Source: Dimorphilus gyrociliatus
Taxonomy: Eukaryota > Annelida > Polychaeta > Dinophilidae
Direction of reading: 5' to 3'
Length of the DNA: 64,000 nucleotides
Assembly: GCA_904063045.1 (NCBI GenBank)
Contig: CAJFCJ010000003.1
Coordinates: 1,612,001 to 1,676,000 of the forward strand
In this document: positions 63,201-64,000 of the stretch, in pieces
Layout: every line of letters begins with the position of its first letter
Position numbering within the stretch: position 1 is the stretch's first letter
Notes under the pieces: model-generated
Seen by the model: the letters and a program-made list of their open reading frames with translations, nothing else
Told to the model about the DNA's origin: nothing
Database searches by the model: none
Position numbers and translations under genes: made by a program

Positions 63201-63598
63201 TTAACTTTCATAGTAAGTATTAAGTATCTCTTTTACTACTTTCGAAGTCTTTTTTATATAATAAAATCTGATGTAAACGTTTAACATTTTTGGGTAACTT
63301 TTGCTCAATCAATTAGTAAATACTGTCTCCTGTAAAAGGAAATGTTTTGAAGTTGATGCTGATTAAAATCTAAATTAGAGATGCCACAAGATTAAACTAG
63401 TATGATATATTATACTTTAGTAAACCTTAAGTATAATTATATTCCGGAGATAACGCCGCTTATTTTAACGGTGCTAAAAACCAATATCTTTCATGTCTTC
63501 ATCTTAGTTGAAACAGTACACACGCAGATTATGTTTTGAAATATATCAAAGCTCATTCCTCTTTTTTTTCCTAGTTATTCGTTCTACAGCATTAATAT
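60239..63598. other. 3.4-kb AT-rich spacer
   Basis: It contains AT-repeat stretches (62220-62340), an AAAT-type run near 61615-61632, a GC-richer patch at 61060-61190 with no accepted gene, and a weak CTCF-like CCACCTAGCGG at 62706-62716. No channel-type membrane exons belonging to the upstream gene were found. Confidence 0.45.
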
Positions 63599-63973
63599 TT
63601 AACGACTGTCTAGAAGAGCCACTATCTTCCCTTTTATAACAACGTCCGGTATATCATCTTCTAGAATCCAATCTCCGTTGTCGTCGAACTTGTCGTTTTC
63701 ATCCGGTTCGTCCCAAAACGGCAAACGCAGAATTAGACCGGTTACTACTCCACCCAAGATAGCGATTCCTAGTGTTACAAAGATCGCAGCAAGCTGATAG
63801 AGAGCTTGAGAAGAAGCGGATCTGCCTGATCCGGGCTCGATCAGGTAGTCCTAAATAGAAATATATCGTGAGATCTCGAATGTATAATGTTATTTCATAT
63901 ACTTACTTCATTTGTTAAATTAGATTTTAATATACCTTCTACTGGTGCTCGAGATGGGTAGATTATATAGAGT
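63599..63973 (-). CDS. Rh-type ammonium transporter, last two exons (gene continues past right edge)
   Basis: Rh glycoproteins are 12-helix NH3/CO2 channels of the Amt/Rh family. Two exons are visible: 63973-63907 and 63850-63599, spliced in phase over a 56-bp intron. The first reads LYIIYPSRAPVEGILKSN. The second gives IEPGSGRSASSQALYQLAAI, then the last membrane helix VTLGIAILGGVVTGLILRLP, and a C-terminal cytosolic part FWDEPDENDKFDDNGDW that ends LLDSR. The GRSAS-QALYQLA and GGVVTG blocks are those of Rh50/RhBG/RhCG proteins. The rest of the gene lies to the right of the window. No ATG lies in these exons, so a plain ORF search would miss them. Confidence 0.9.
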
Positions 63974-64000
63974 CTGTAGACATTTTACAGGGGGATTTAC

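Overview
The window is AT-rich animal DNA. Its genes are split by many short GT-AG introns (mostly about 45-100 bp) and separated by AT-rich spacers of 0.2-5 kb. I built exon models by hand from reading frame, splice sites and intron phase; where a full model was made, the summed exon lengths give an intact frame. The gene set is bilaterian: prominin, a PRD-class homeobox, MCMBP, a SEC23IP/DDHD2 lipase, a Rh ammonium transporter and CTCF-like motifs. A soluble acetylcholine-binding-protein-like gene and a SUEL-lectin receptor point, as inference only, to a spiralian such as an annelid- or mollusc-like invertebrate. I do not name a species.

Layout. 0-4.4 kb: prominin (+), cut at the left edge. 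5.0-5.6 kb: part of a single-pass membrane protein (-). 9.6-12.7 kb: two tandem tartrate-resistant acid phosphatases (-). 14.2 kb: an intronless PRD-class homeobox gene (+). 16.3-20.0 kb: SEC23IP/DDHD2-type phospholipase (-), head-to-head over 244 bp with MCMBP (+, 20.3-22.9 kb), with an E2F-type site between them. 24.1 kb: pantothenate kinase (+). 26.2 kb: glycogen-targeting PP1 regulatory subunit (-) with a CRE/CCAAT promoter. 30.6-30.9 kb: a two-exon zinc-ribbon microprotein (-). 32.9-36.7 kb: a secreted protein with 17 EGF-like repeats and a MAM domain (-). 38.4 kb: a small type-I membrane protein (+). 41.6-43.2 kb: threonine synthase-like 2 (-), divergent over 153 bp from threonine aldolase (+, 43.4-44.6 kb), which has a second, alternative-looking last exon. 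47.2-49.0 kb: SUEL-lectin/CUB-like membrane receptor (+). 50.2-54.4 kb: two unrecognised genes (-). 55.1-56.6 kb: arsenite methyltransferase (+). 59.3-60.2 kb: AChBP-like soluble Cys-loop ligand-binding domain (+). 63.6-64.0 kb: the last two exons of a Rh-type ammonium transporter (-), cut by the right edge.

Links between genes. Two PLP enzymes of threonine chemistry share one short divergent promoter. A lipase of the ER-exit/Golgi pathway and a replication factor share another. Several spacers carry matches to the CTCF core motif and may be boundaries. I saw no tRNA, rRNA, CRISPR array or intact mobile element.
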